A DNA stretch of 64,000 bases, from NCBI GenBank assembly GCA_949152475.1, contig OX424570.1, positions 2,344,181 to 2,408,180 on the forward strand, given 5' to 3'. How positions within the stretch are numbered: position 1 is the first letter of the stretch; each line of letters begins with the position of its first letter. The translations under genes and the position numbers were made by a program. Positions 20,564 to 31,975 of this stretch are shown here, piece after piece. Source of the DNA: Terebella lapidaria. Taxonomy: Eukaryota > Annelida > Polychaeta > Terebellida > Terebellidae. A model generated the notes under the pieces. It made no database searches, was not told where the DNA came from, and saw only the letters and a list, made by a program, of their open reading frames with translations.

Positions 20564-21387
20564 AAATATAAATGGCGAACCTTAAGTTACTGAACAAATT
20601 CTGAGAATCGACCGTCAAAGTCCAAAATTGGCCCTTTTTAGGTCACCAGACCTCTGGTTCGATAACCTGTTGCCGTGGCGTTGCATCCTTTGTCCATCGT
20701 CGTCGTCCGTCTACATTCCTATCTTTAAAGTTTACGATCAAATCTTTCTAAAATTTTGTCGAGGAAATTTTGACGGACGATAGACAGAAGGATGAATGAT
20801 TACGGACGCAACACCATGGCAATAGGTCATCAGACCTATTAGTTTCGAACTGTTCAGTCGGCTGTTATTATTAGTTGGTGCGGAAATCACTAGAGGATTG
20901 TGAATGTTTCGTGTGTACGTAATGCTGTATATTATATGAGGTGACGAGTCGGTAATGATGTATCCGATCATCCATGATTAGCGGTCTTCCATGGCAGTCC
21001 CACATTAGCAGTCCCACATCATTGGTGTCAGGCCACTGAAATGTACGTGTATAGCGCTCTATAAAATCATGAATAATATAAGTAATCTAACTCCAATCCG
21101 TTCAGTCCCCCCTGATGGGTCAGAGTTGTTGTCACGTTGATTTTCTGCGGAATACTGTGCATACGCACATATTGTCGAAATAGCGAAAATATGAAGCAAA
21201 ATAACGAAAACACTAAGGATTCAATATCGACTTTTTGCTTTGTGTTTTTAACGCACCGGCACTTTGGGCCGATAAGCTATTGTCATGGTTTTTCGTCCGT
21301 CGTCCGTCCGGGTCAGTAACTTTTTTTTGACATGATGAATTTCCCCATAAATTTGTCAGAACATCCCTCGGGCCAGTATCTAAAGTT
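20564..21387 (+). repeat. 824-bp tandem duplication, unit 1
   Basis: Matches 21388-22208 at a constant offset of 824 with only scattered substitutions. It contains a foldback segment (about 20641-20846) in which GGTCACCAGACCTCTGG is mirrored by a reversed, diverged copy ending GGTCATCAGACCTATTAG. It also contains CGAA-rich sequence like that at 25.9 kb. Confidence 0.9.
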
Positions 21388-22208
21388 AAATATAAATGGC
21401 GAACCTTAAGTTACTGAACAAATTCTGAGAATCGACCGTCAAAGTCCAAAATTGGCCCTTTTTAGGTCACCAGTCCTCTGGTTCGATAACCTGTTGCCGT
21501 GGCGTTGCATCCTTTGTCCATCGTCGTCGTCCGTCTACATTTCTATCTTTAAAGTTTACGATCAAATCTTTCTAAAATTTTGTCGAGGAAATTTTGACGG
21601 ACGATAGACAGAAGGTTGAATGATTACGGACGCAACACCATGGCAATAGGTCATCAGACCTATTAGTTTCGAACTGTTCAGTCGGCTGTTATTATTAGTT
21701 GGTGCGGAAATCACTAGAGGATTGTGAATGTTTCGTGTGTACGTAATGCTGTATATTATATGAGGTGACGAGTCGGTAATGATGTATCCGATCATCCATG
21801 ATTAGCGGTCTTCCATGGCAGTCCCCCATTAGCAGTCCCACATCATTGGTGTCAGGCCACTGAAATGTACGTGTATAGCGCTCTATAAAATCATGTATAA
21901 TATAAGTAATCTAACTCCAATCCGTTCAGTCCCCCCTGATGGGTCAGAGTTATTGTCACGTTGATTTTCTGCGGAATACTGTGCATACGCACATATTGTC
22001 GAAATAGCAAAAATATGAAGCAAAATAACGAAAACACTAAGGATTCAATATCGACTTTTTGCTTTGTGTTTTTAACGCACCGGCACTTTGGGCCGATAAG
22101 CTATTGTCATGGTTTTTCGTCCGTCGTCCGTCCGGGTCAGTAACTTTTTTTTGACATGATGAATTTCCCCATAAATTTGTCAGAACATCCCTCGGGCCAG
22201 TATCTAGA
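21388..22208 (+). repeat. 824-bp tandem duplication, unit 2
   Basis: Second unit; diverges from unit 1 only after AGTATCTA, where family F sequence continues. The near identity indicates a very recent duplication, or an assembly duplication. Confidence 0.9.
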
Positions 22209-23310
22209 GACGTTTTTTAAATTTTTTTTAATTGAATCGTTTTTGCCGATTTGGCGGCCATTTTTGACGAAAATTTGCAAATTTTGGACTTTTGTGGCCA
22301 TTTTCTCAAAAACTGTCTGATCAGTTTTGAGATTTTTGTTTCAAAACATTCCTTTCATGTACCTCTACGACATATATAAGTTTCGTTGAATCGGCGGTTC
22401 GCGTGTAGCGGCCATTATGATTTTTTGGCGGGTTGGCAAAAAAAATTTTGTCCCAAATCGAGTCACTATTCGTTTTGAGCCATTTCCAGTGAAAAAAAAT
22501 TTTTTTTGGCTATTGAAATTTTTTTTGGACTTATAAAATTTCACCCAATTTTTCCTTCATAATGGGAGCTGTGCAGAGTAAACTCATAGAACACTTCAAG
22601 ATAGAGCCTAAGTATTGGCACATTCAAATGGGAAATCATATATTGCGGTTTGAGTGGTGACCTTGAATTTGACCTTCAATGACCTTGAAAAGTCAAAATG
22701 ACCTTTTTTGTCAAAAAAACGATGAATTTTGTCTTTGGTGGCCCTTTTCTCAGAGTCCGTTCAGACATTTTTCTTCAAAATCATGTATAAGATTCTCCTT
22801 ATGTACCTTTATTATGTGTTCAAGTTTTGTTGCCTTTGAAATGACGGTCTGCGTGTGGCGGCCATTTTGATTTTCTGACCAGTAGACGAAAAATAAATTT
22901 TCGTCCCAAATGGAGTCACTATTCGTTTCGAGCCATTTCCAGCAAAAAGAATTTTTTTTTTTTTTGGCCATTGAAAATTGTTTTGGACTTAGAAAATTTC
23001 ACCCAATTTTTCCTTCATAATGGGAGCGGTGCGGAGTATACTCATAGAACACTTCCAAGATAGAGCCTAAGTATTGGCACATTCAAATAGGAAATCATTA
23101 TTGCGGTTTGAGTGGTGACCTTGAGTTTGACCTTCAATGACCTTGGAAGGTCAAAAACGACCTCCTTCTGTCGAAAAAAACCCCGATGAATTTGGTCTCT
23201 GGTGGTCCTTTTCTCAAATCCTATTCGAAATCCTCGAAATGCATAGGATTCCCCCTATGTACCTTTCTGATGTGTGAAAGTTTTGTTGCCTTTGAATCGA
23301 CAGTCTGTGA
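22209..23310 (+). repeat. family F, about 458-bp tandem monomers
   Basis: At least two and a half monomers with a spacing of 458 bp (for example ACCCAATTTTTCCTTCATAA at 22543 and 23001). Each carries the GGCGGCCATTWTGA block, the 'actcatagaacacttc' block and a cluster of TGACCTTGA-type motifs (22658-22698 and 23116-23155). It is related to the single copy at 1553-2170. No coding capacity. Confidence 0.8.
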
Positions 23311-23497
23311 ATATATGTCATTAACAAAAACAAATCTTCCGAGATGTAACTTGATTTCTTATTATAGTCTATACAGAAAATGTGTTTCCGGCTACATTTA
23401 CGAACATGTTTTGACAATAGAGTCCAAGATCAGTGTAACAATTTACATGTTGGAAAATCAATACTCTGTGCAATTCTCATGATTGCCGGTAAGCTAC

Positions 23498-25150
23498 AGC
23501 TGACCTCGTCCTTTTTCAGACTTGAGTTTTCACTTCGTCTTTTTGAGTTTTCGATTCAAACTCTCGTGTCTTTGCTTCGTGGCTTCGCGTTCTCGGTGTT
23601 TTATAGGTGAAAATCCAAAAAAAGGCCATCATCGTACACCATAATCACGTGCGTTATACTTGTATGGTGCGATATTAAGTGAACAACCGAAAAAGGTGTA
23701 ACTGAATGTTCTCAATGGAATGGCTTGAAGAGTAATTGCATCCCTCGAACAAAGTTTGGCGGATGTGATGGAATTGCGTCCATCGCGCGGCTACATTCGC
23801 CGAACATATAATTTCTTGTGAATGCTACTATTTCGTATGGGCATGTCTTTTCTCACAAAATCAGCGGTTTCAGCACACGTGACTAATGAACGCCCTAGGA
23901 TGGTAATTTTGCTGGAATCAATGGAATATTGGATAGGATTGTTTATCGGGAAGATAACAACAACAGTTTGTCGAAAAAATATTAGTTAATAACTTAGCTC
24001 ATTACAACACAGTGAATATCCAGTATTAGGTAGAATTGCTAGGAAGAATAAAATTCCACCTGATCTCATAGTTAAATGATTTCACAATATGATCCCATTC
24101 AACGTTAGCGGGTATATGTTTTTGGTATGTATAAGAATGTTTATATGTATTTTACATTTTATATATTTTCTTTGGTTTATATATACTTTGCTAAAGGTGC
24201 TAGTGCATTTTAGTTGCCTCGTAACATGTATAAAGCTTGCGCACTGATAACTGGTTACAATTTAAGAGTGACCACTGATCAGACACTCATTTTATAGATA
24301 ACCTTTGGAGTACTTATCAACCAAATCGTGACAACGTCCATGGCATTTCCTAAACGCAGTTATTAGTCCTGGTAATATATTTTTGTTATTTGTTTACCGG
24401 AATATGTCGGCAAAAACTTTGACGTTATTACCTCAGACATTTAAAACCAATATGAAACTATCCGTTCATATCATTCTCAAGGCACACACCATGATAAATC
24501 CCTGGATGTGCCTTCGAGAATGATATGAAGGGATATGGTGAATTGGTGCGAGTTTCATGCCTGGTTATTTGCTTGATATCCTTGTCACGTAGGACAGCTT
24601 TATTGTTCTCAGAACACCAGTAACACAGTCGACTTATCAAATGAACAATACACCGGAGGCAGTCAACCACTCAGTTGAGAACATAATTTGACGTTCAAAG
24701 GTTTGTTCCTGCACCATTTGAACCCAACCATAAATTGCTCAGTTGGGTTATTGATGAATTCCTGCCACAAAGACATTTCGTATCCTCTATCACTTCCCGG
24801 AAACAAGGTCATCTATGCCAAATAAAACTAACATCATTGATCATCCAATCACTCCTGAGGCACAGCAGTCATTAACACGAACGTAAAGTAGCGTAGTATG
24901 ATGGGCTGGTAAGTTATCAACCAAAATAGGTTTTGTGGGATATACCAGACGTATATATTTTCAATGGATGTACGGAAGAAGGCAGTACTCAAAGTAGATA
25001 ATTAACAATAATATCAGTCCCAGAATAAGGGTATCCATTATCAGAGAAAAGTTTGAGGTCACATGATTTTAAAAATATTTTCCTAAGATAATCCAAGTAA
25101 ACGTCAACCATTATCTACCGGGAGATCCTAAAGTCACATGACCAACAACA
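23498..25150 (+). repeat. 1.6-kb direct duplication, copy A
   Basis: Collinear with 29090-31690 once the solo LTR in the second copy is taken out. Shared landmarks include CTTGAGTTTTCACTTCGTCT, GGTGAAAATCCAAAAA, TAATCACGTG and AGACAGCTTTA-type blocks. It includes a Penelope scrap at 24317-24385 (reverse orientation) and an open frame of unknown meaning (24458-24670, minus) that has a diverged twin at 31000-31221. Confidence 0.8.
24317..24385 (-). pseudogene. Penelope-like RT scrap
   Basis: About 70 bp match the C-terminal RT coding region of 6.7 kb (TTATCAACCAAATCGTGACA, CGTCCATGGCATTTCCTAAA). Only a remnant; it recurs in duplication copy B near 30799-30870. Confidence 0.65.
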
Positions 25151-25326
25151 TCAGTGGAAGACGGTCTATCATGACCGTTGAGATTTTCGACCACACGCTT
25201 TGATTCGTCCAGGTTCGTGGGTTTGACAGCCACCTTTCCCTTCAGCACTGATATATCGTGTACAGCAGAAAACCGAAACGGTTTTCTCCCAGGAGCCGAC
25301 ATGATGCCGAAATTGAATTTACGCAT
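25111..25326 (-). CDS. possible exon, MYB/SANT-like start
   Basis: Just above the frame, on the minus strand, stands TTTTGTTTGTTACAG, a textbook splice acceptor. An ATG follows, then MSAPGRKPFRFSAVHDISVL, which resembles the start of MYB-like DNA-binding domains found with some transposon-derived genes (F-R-F/Y-x-x-x-H-D-I-x-L-L). The expected second and third helices are not recognisable, since the frame continues into sequence that is part of duplication A. Likely a truncated gene or transposon exon; low certainty. Confidence 0.3.
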   Translation of the reverse strand: MRKFNFGIMSAPGRKPFRFSAVHDISVLKGKVAVKPTNLDESKRVVENLNGHDRPSSTDVVGHVTLGSPGR

Positions 25327-25786
25327 TGGTTTACTGTAACAAACAAAATGATTGAATCAATTTACATGTAGTCTACTTAATTACTGCGATTCACTGGCCT
25401 AGTTCTGTGTATTTCATTATTGGCATTTTGACATACTGAAACTAGAGTGATGGACCGTCCGACACTGAGTAAGAAAGTAATCAGTCGGCGACTAGCTGAT
25501 TCACTGAAAGTTTCAAAGTAATAATTCAATTTGTGAATTGAATAAAAAGAACAGCGTCGAACATGTAATTAATGTTACAGGTAAAACGCCAATTAATTCG
25601 CCGCCAGAATTTTCACAGTGGCCTTCTTTGGTCTTTTTTTTAATAGAGTTAATTTAAGGAATTGGCTGAAAGTTATCTCATATGTTGATACTATGCAATG
25701 TCACTGCTATAACTGCATAACTTCTTGTTACTCGAATATACTTCCAACACAGATTTTTGCGCCCGTGAACAAGTGTATAACTTACG
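25327..25786. other. no gene recognised
   Basis: Spacer between duplication A and the 1.1-kb tandem pair; nothing recognised. Confidence 0.35.
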
Positions 25787-26914
25787 TGTGCACAACGATC
25801 TTCTCTTTGAAATCTGACGTCTGACGAACAGCTCTCCAACGTGCCAGTGATTGAAAACGTCATTTCGTCTTTTTTTGCTTTTCATAACTACGTTCGTCAC
25901 CAAACTTAAACTCTCTTTTGTCACGTTGACTCTCTGCGTAATACTGTGCATACGCACATACTATCTGGTAATCACTGTGGGAATAACAAAAATATGAAGC
26001 AAAATAACGAAATTACGAAGCAAATAAACGAGATTCAATCTTGACTTTTTGCTTTGTGTTTTTGTTTCGTGTTTTCGACTTTTCACTTAGGGCTTAAAGG
26101 GTTTATATAGGGTTTAAAGGTTTATATAGGGTTTAAAGGCCCTATATAAGTCAATGTAAATTGCTCCACTTCGGACCCTCTTATCTCTATGAAAGGGGAA
26201 GAAACTAATAATATCGTTCATTCTTTCTGACAGCTACATCACTTGGCAGTAATAAAAATGCCATTTCGTCATATGGTCACACGCTCGTTTTTTCGCTAAG
26301 TCTAAATGAAAAAAAACCACCAGTTTCCGACCGTTTTGCCGACGATCGTCTGACAGTCCAGGCCCTCTCGGAACATGTGTATTCGGCGTAGGAATACCAG
26401 ACATTTAATGTTTTGTCAGAACGACAAGTCATGCCATTTTCGAAGCTTTTTAGCTGCAAAACATCACTAGTTATATTCAAAATCCACAAAGACTGCATAC
26501 ATGCCTGAAATCCAAGGTTTTTTTAGGCACTATTTGATTGGGTACACGGATGTTCATCAGAGGAATACCAGGTGTGATGCCTTATAAGAAACTTAATTTG
26601 TCCTGATTGTTATTTTTTTGCTACTACATAGAATAAGTAGCATTTGTAGTTAAGAGAAAAAGTGGCTGGGTGAAATTAAGTATAATTCATTTCGAAAAAG
26701 GTCCTCAGATATGAGGTCTTTTGTCCTACATTCCGTCGCAAGCGAGGTGAACGACACGTGATTTGTAACATAAAGTCAAATATTGAGTAGAATTGCTGCA
26801 GCATTTTATTCATTTTTATTTTGTTCTAGTAGCTACTTTGAACAATATAATACATATATATGACAATTGCGAAATGCGCAGCGAGATATCCGTTGATAAT
26901 AAAACCCATTATCA
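25787..26914 (+). repeat. 1.1-kb tandem duplication, unit 1
   Basis: Starts GTGTGCACAACGATCTTCTC and runs to CCCATTATCA. Almost identical to unit 2; differs mainly by a small extra tandem (GGGTTTATATAGGGTTTAAA) near 26098-26150. Contains CGAA-rich sequence shared with the 824-bp units. Minus-strand frames inside are duplicated too, but match nothing I know. Confidence 0.88.
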
Positions 26915-28020
26915 GTGTGCACAACGATCTTCTCTTTGAAATCTGACGTCTGACGAACAGCTCTCCAACGTGCCAGTGATTGAAAACGTCATTTCGTCTT
27001 TTTTTGCTTTTCATAACTACGTTCGTCACCAAACTTAAACTCTCTTTTGTCACGTTGACTCTCTGCGTAATACTGTGCATACGCACATACTATCTGGTAA
27101 TCACTGTGGGAATAACAAAAATATGAAGCAAAATAACGAAATTACAAAGCAAATAAACGAAATTCAATGTTGACTTTTTGCTTTGTGTTTTTGTTTCGTG
27201 TTTTCGACTTTTCACTTAGGGCTGCACACTCGGGTTTAAATGCCCTATATAAGTCAATGTAAATTGTTCCACTTCGGACCCTCTTATCTCTATGAAAGGG
27301 GAAGAAACTAATAATATCGTTCATTCTATCTGACAGCTACATCACTTGGCAGTAATAAAAATGCCATTTCGTCATATGGTCACATGCTCGTTTTTTCGCT
27401 AAGTCTAAATGAAAAAAACCACCAGTTTCCGACCGTTTTGCCGACGATCGTCTGACAGTCCAGGCCCTCTCGGAACATGTGTATTCGGCGTAGGAATACC
27501 AGACATTTAATGTTTTGTCAGAACGACAAGTCATGCAATTTTCGAAGCTTTTTAGCTGCAAAACATCACTAGTTATATTCAAAATCCACAAAGACTGCAT
27601 ACATGCCTGAAATCCAAGGTTTTTTTTAGGCACTATTTGATTGGGTACACGGATGTTCATCAGAGGAATACCAGGTGTGATGCCTTATAAGAAACTTAAT
27701 TTGTCCTGATTGTTATTTTTTTTGCTACTACATAGAATAAGTAGCATTTGTAGTTAAGAGAAAAAGTGGCTGGGTGAAATTAAGTATAATTCATTTCGAA
27801 AAAGGTCCTCAGATATGAGGTCTTTTGTCCTACATTCCGTCGCAAGCGAGGTGAACGACACGTGATTTGTAACATAAAGTCAAATATTGAGTAGAATTGC
27901 TGCAGCATTTTATTCATTTTTATTTCGTTCTAGTAGCTACTTTGAACAATATAATACATATATATGACAATTGCGAAATGCGCAGCGAGATATCCGTTGA
28001 TAATAAAACCCATTATCAGT
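26915..28020 (+). repeat. 1.1-kb tandem duplication, unit 2
   Basis: Begins at the same GTGTGCACAACG and ends at CCCATTATCAGT, after which an R1 copy follows. High identity to unit 1. Confidence 0.88.
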
Positions 28021-28039
28021 TGCCATGGAAACGGTTATC

Positions 28040-28172
28040 ATCATGATAAAGTATTTGATAAAGTATTTGGTCGGGCTTTGTTTCTATTGCAAAATATTGT
28101 GTTTTACGTTTGTTATTGAAATCATCAAAATTTGGCTGTAATGGTGGTAATAGATTGATTCTTACAGTCTTA
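28040..28172 (-). repeat. R1 partial copy
   Basis: Reverse orientation: GTATTTGGTCGGGCTTTGTT, TCTATTGCAAAAT and GGTGGTAATAGATTGAT. Directly follows the tandem pair. Confidence 0.75.
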
Positions 28173-28739
28173 CAATCTCTGAATATCTTCAAAACTCTGG
28201 ATTTTATGGTCAAATTTCGGATTTGTTCATGTCCCATTGCCTATTGTACGACTTTATTACCCAATAGGAGGGTTTTCATTAATATTCATACTTATTATGT
28301 TTGAGTGAAAGGAACGTGGGACCTGCTGAACTGCATACCAAGGACAGACCAGTCTTTAAAAATTACTTCGACTGCCAGGACTGCTTAAAGGGTTGGGTTA
28401 CAGTTAACTTGTTCCTGCAGTACTAGCTTTATCTAACAAGTCGTGGTGAAAAATGATGTGCTGTGGTCAAAGTCCTCCCTCGGAAAAAATCGCTAAGAAA
28501 AAAAATATATTGGTTGCCATGGCAATTATGCTTGACTGCACCCGATTCAGTCATTTTTGACTTCAAATTAGAGCAGTTTCTGTGAATTTTGCCAGAAATA
28601 CTTTTTTCGTGATTTTTTTTGCCGATTCAGCTGGATAAGTGATGCAGACATTAGTCGAGTGTCATGCAATGCATGAACTCAACATGCCAAAATATTAAAT
28701 CAAGAGAAAATATGATCGATTAGCATGTAAAATGTTTTT
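28173..28739. other. no gene recognised
   Basis: Unremarkable sequence between R1 and the third relative of the 1.1-kb unit. Confidence 0.35.
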
Positions 28740-29080
28740 TAAGGCTGCACACTTGGGTTAAAAGGCACTATATAAGTCAATGTAAATTGTCCCACTTCGC
28801 ACCCTCTTTTCTCTATGAAAGGGGTAGAAAATAAACATATCGTTCATTTTTTCTGGCAGCTACATATTTTCGTCATATGGGCACACGCTCGTTCTTTCGC
28901 TAAGTCTTAATGAAAAAAAATCAGTTTCCGACCGTTTTGCCGACGAGGGTCTCACAGTCGAGGTGCCTTCGAACGTGTATGTTCGGCGTAGGAATACCAG
29001 ACATTTAATGTTTTGTCAAAACGACATGTAATGCAATGTTCATCGGAGATTTACCAGGTGTGATGCCTTAGTGTTATCAA
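28740..29080 (+). repeat. diverged third copy of the 1.1-kb unit (part)
   Basis: GGCTGCACACTTGGGTTAAA, TATAAGTCAATGTAAATTGT, TTTCCGACCGTTTTGCCGAC and GGCGTAGGAATACCAGACAT match the centre of both tandem units, with many more substitutions than the units show to each other. Confidence 0.75.
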
Positions 29081-29089
29081 TTTCCTGAC

Positions 29090-31690
29090 CTCGTCCGTTT
29101 TCAGACTTGAGTTTTCACTTCGTCTTTCTGAGTTTTTGCTTCAAACTGTCACGAATATGTGACATGTTGTTTACTAGATTATTCCCGTACCGGGCTTCAC
29201 GTTATTGTTGAGCAGTGGCAAGTCCCATTGCGAGTAGTACCCGAAGAGTGAAGTATTATAGTGTGTGTTATTTCAGAGTTGAGTTTACTTATATGTATAT
29301 TATTTCAGTGGAACTCTCGTGGCAGAGCAATGTATATATGTTATTGCATTCATTTGGTTAATCCTGTTGTGCTTGTTCACGCCTGGTGACCACAGACGCT
29401 CACTAGGGTATATAAACTCGAGGCTAATTTGTGTTTGTTACAATGCAACCGGTGGCTCAGCGACTGCACCAGACAGAGGCAGTAGTGATAGTGCGATGTA
29501 GTGCTATGTGATATTACCAGTATTATGTGAAATTGTGTGGAGGACTTGACACTTTCACCGTGAGTACATGTATATATGTTGGAATTTATCGATAGGTCGG
29601 GGATAGGGTAAGATAGTTAGGTGGGTTAGGACATGTTGTGCTATTTGTTTGATTTATTTAGCTTCAGGGTCGGGAACCTGATATGATGTAACAGACGTTG
29701 TGACAGACGCCTAGAACAGGGCTGAACTAGAGAGCCGACAACAGTCATACGGGGAAGAACTACGTGGGAAAACTCAAGAATTCAAGTCGGGTTGCCGCTA
29801 ACCTCCAAGCAACGCGGGAGCGTCTAGTACAGCAGTTCAAGATTGAAATTATTGTAACGGGAGCAGTGTTGCTCGAAGCGTTATTTTAATATTACACAGC
29901 TTTCATTTATTGTACATATTGTCTACTTATTAAACGTTTAAAAGTTATATTTGGTTGTCCGAGTTAGTTATTTGTCCAATATATGAGTCGAGTGAATTAG
30001 GTACCAAGAGGTGCTTTATATGTCTGACCAGTCACAGAATATCGTGACACAAACTCTCGGCGTTTTATAGGTGAAAATCCAAAAATGACCAATATCGTAC
30101 ACCATAATCACGTGAGTTATAGTTGTATGGTGCGATAGTAAGTGATCAACCAAAAAAGGTGTCACTAAATGTTCTCAATGGGATGGCTTGAGGAGTAATT
30201 GTATATGTTATGAATTGCGTCCATTGCGCGGCTGCATTCGCCGCCATATATATTTTCTTGCGAACGCTCTGCAGGTCGCAAATCTGAGCTAATTTTGATA
30301 GTTTTTCGTATGTGCATGTCTTCTCACAAAATCAGCGGTTTCAGCACTGGTGACTAATGAACGCTCTAGGGTGGTAATTTTACTGGAATCAATGCCGTAT
30401 TGAACAGGACTGTTTACCGGAAAGATAACAACAACAGTTTGTCGTAAAAATATTAATAAATTAATAACAACTTATTACAACAATGTGAAATATCCAGTAT
30501 TAGGTCTGTAGAATTGCTCATAGAATAAAATTCTACCAGATGTCATAGTTAAATGCTTTTACAATATGATCCCATTGAACGTTAGCAGGTATATATTTTG
30601 GGTATGTATAGGAATGTTTATATGTATTTTACAATTTATATATTTTCTTTGGTTTATATATACTTTGCTAAAGGTACTTTAGCATTCTAGTTGCCTCATA
30701 ACAGGTATAAATCTTGGGCACTGATAACTGGTTACAGTTTATGAGTACACATTGATCAGTTACCAGCGACACTCATTTTATATATAACCTTTGGGGGTAC
30801 TTATCAACAAATTCGTGACAACGCCCATTGCAGTCCTTGAACGCAATTATGACAAACTTAAGAGTTGGTTTATATTATTTCATAAGACATTTATAAAAAA
30901 AATGTGCATATCTAAAAATGGGTTTTTCGTTATTGTGTACAGGAATATGTTGGCAGAAACTTTGACGTTATTACCTCAGACATTTAAATCAATATGAAGC
31001 TATCCTTTCATATAATTCTCAAGGCACACACCATGATATATCCCCGCATGTGCCATTGAGACTGATATGAAGGGATTCGGTGAATTGGTGCGAGTTTCAT
31101 GCCTGGTTATTTGCTTCATATTCTTGTCATGTAGGACAGCTTTATCGGAACACCAGTAACACAGTCGACTGATCAAATTAACAATACATCGGAGCAAGGC
31201 AAACCACTCTCTTGAGAACATAATTCAATGTTCAAAGGTTTGTTTCTGCACCATTTGAACCCAACTATAAATTGTTTAGTTGGGTTATTGATGAACTTCT
31301 GCCACAAATACATTTCGTATCCTCTATCACCTCCCCGGAGACAAGGTCATCTATGCCAGATAGAACTAACATCATTGATCATCCAATCACTCGTCAGGCA
31401 CAACAGCCATTAACACGAACATAAAGTAGCGTAGTATGGCGGGCTGGTAAGTTATCAACCAATCTAGGTTTTATACCAGACGTATATATTTTCAATGGAC
31501 GTACGGAAGAAGGCAGTACTCGATGTAGATAATTAACAATAATATTAGTCCCAGAATAAGGGTATCCATTATCAGAAGAAAGTTTTATGTCACATGATTT
31601 TTAAGAGAGTTTCTAAGATAATCCAAGTAAACGTCAACAGTTATCTACCGTGAGATCCTAAAGTCACATGACCAACACAACATCCGGGTC
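29090..31690 (+). repeat. 1.6-kb direct duplication, copy B (interrupted by a solo LTR)
   Basis: Matches 23498-25150. The match is broken only by the solo LTR with its target duplication (29147-30054), so the LTR arrived after the duplication. Ends near CATGACCAACA, beyond which the copies differ. Confidence 0.8.
29147..30049. mobile_element. solo LTR of an LTR retrotransposon, about 900 bp
   Basis: Starts TGTCACGA and ends TCGTGACA (8-bp inverted termini of the TG...CA type), and is flanked by CAAAC on both sides (29142-29146 and 30050-30054). A TATA box (TATAAA at 29411) and an ATTAAA near 29929 fit promoter and polyadenylation signals on the plus strand. No internal region is present, so it is a solo LTR left by recombination. 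The intact target duplication suggests moderate to young age. Metaviridae (Gypsy-like) is the likeliest family, from the 5-bp duplication and terminus. Confidence 0.8.
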
Positions 31691-31872
31691 ATGTGACTAG
31701 CGACACACAAACACTTTTCAGTCAACGCTGATGAGGGTGACGAGATTGTCACCGAATTTGGCGCGGCAAATGTATCCAAAAATGGCGCGGCAAATGTATC
31801 CAAAAATGGCAAACTAGTTGAGGATTGACTATATGAAAAAAACTTCAATTAATGGAATATATTATACTTTCG

Positions 31873-31975
31873 TATATTCTTTCCATAGTCAATTTCACTT
31901 TCTAAGCAGCAGCATACCTTTGTCGCCAGCACAATTATGGCGTGTTTGTCTGACGACTCCTACGCTATTCCATAA
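31873..31975 (+). pseudogene. Penelope-like RT scrap
   Basis: TCCATAGTCAATTTCACTTT, CTAAGCAGCAGCATACC, TCGCCAGCACAATTATGGCG and TACGCTATTCCA match the coding strand of the 54.2-kb fragment (around FNFSIVNFPFLS...RYSRA). Frame broken; only about 100 bp survive. Confidence 0.7.
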
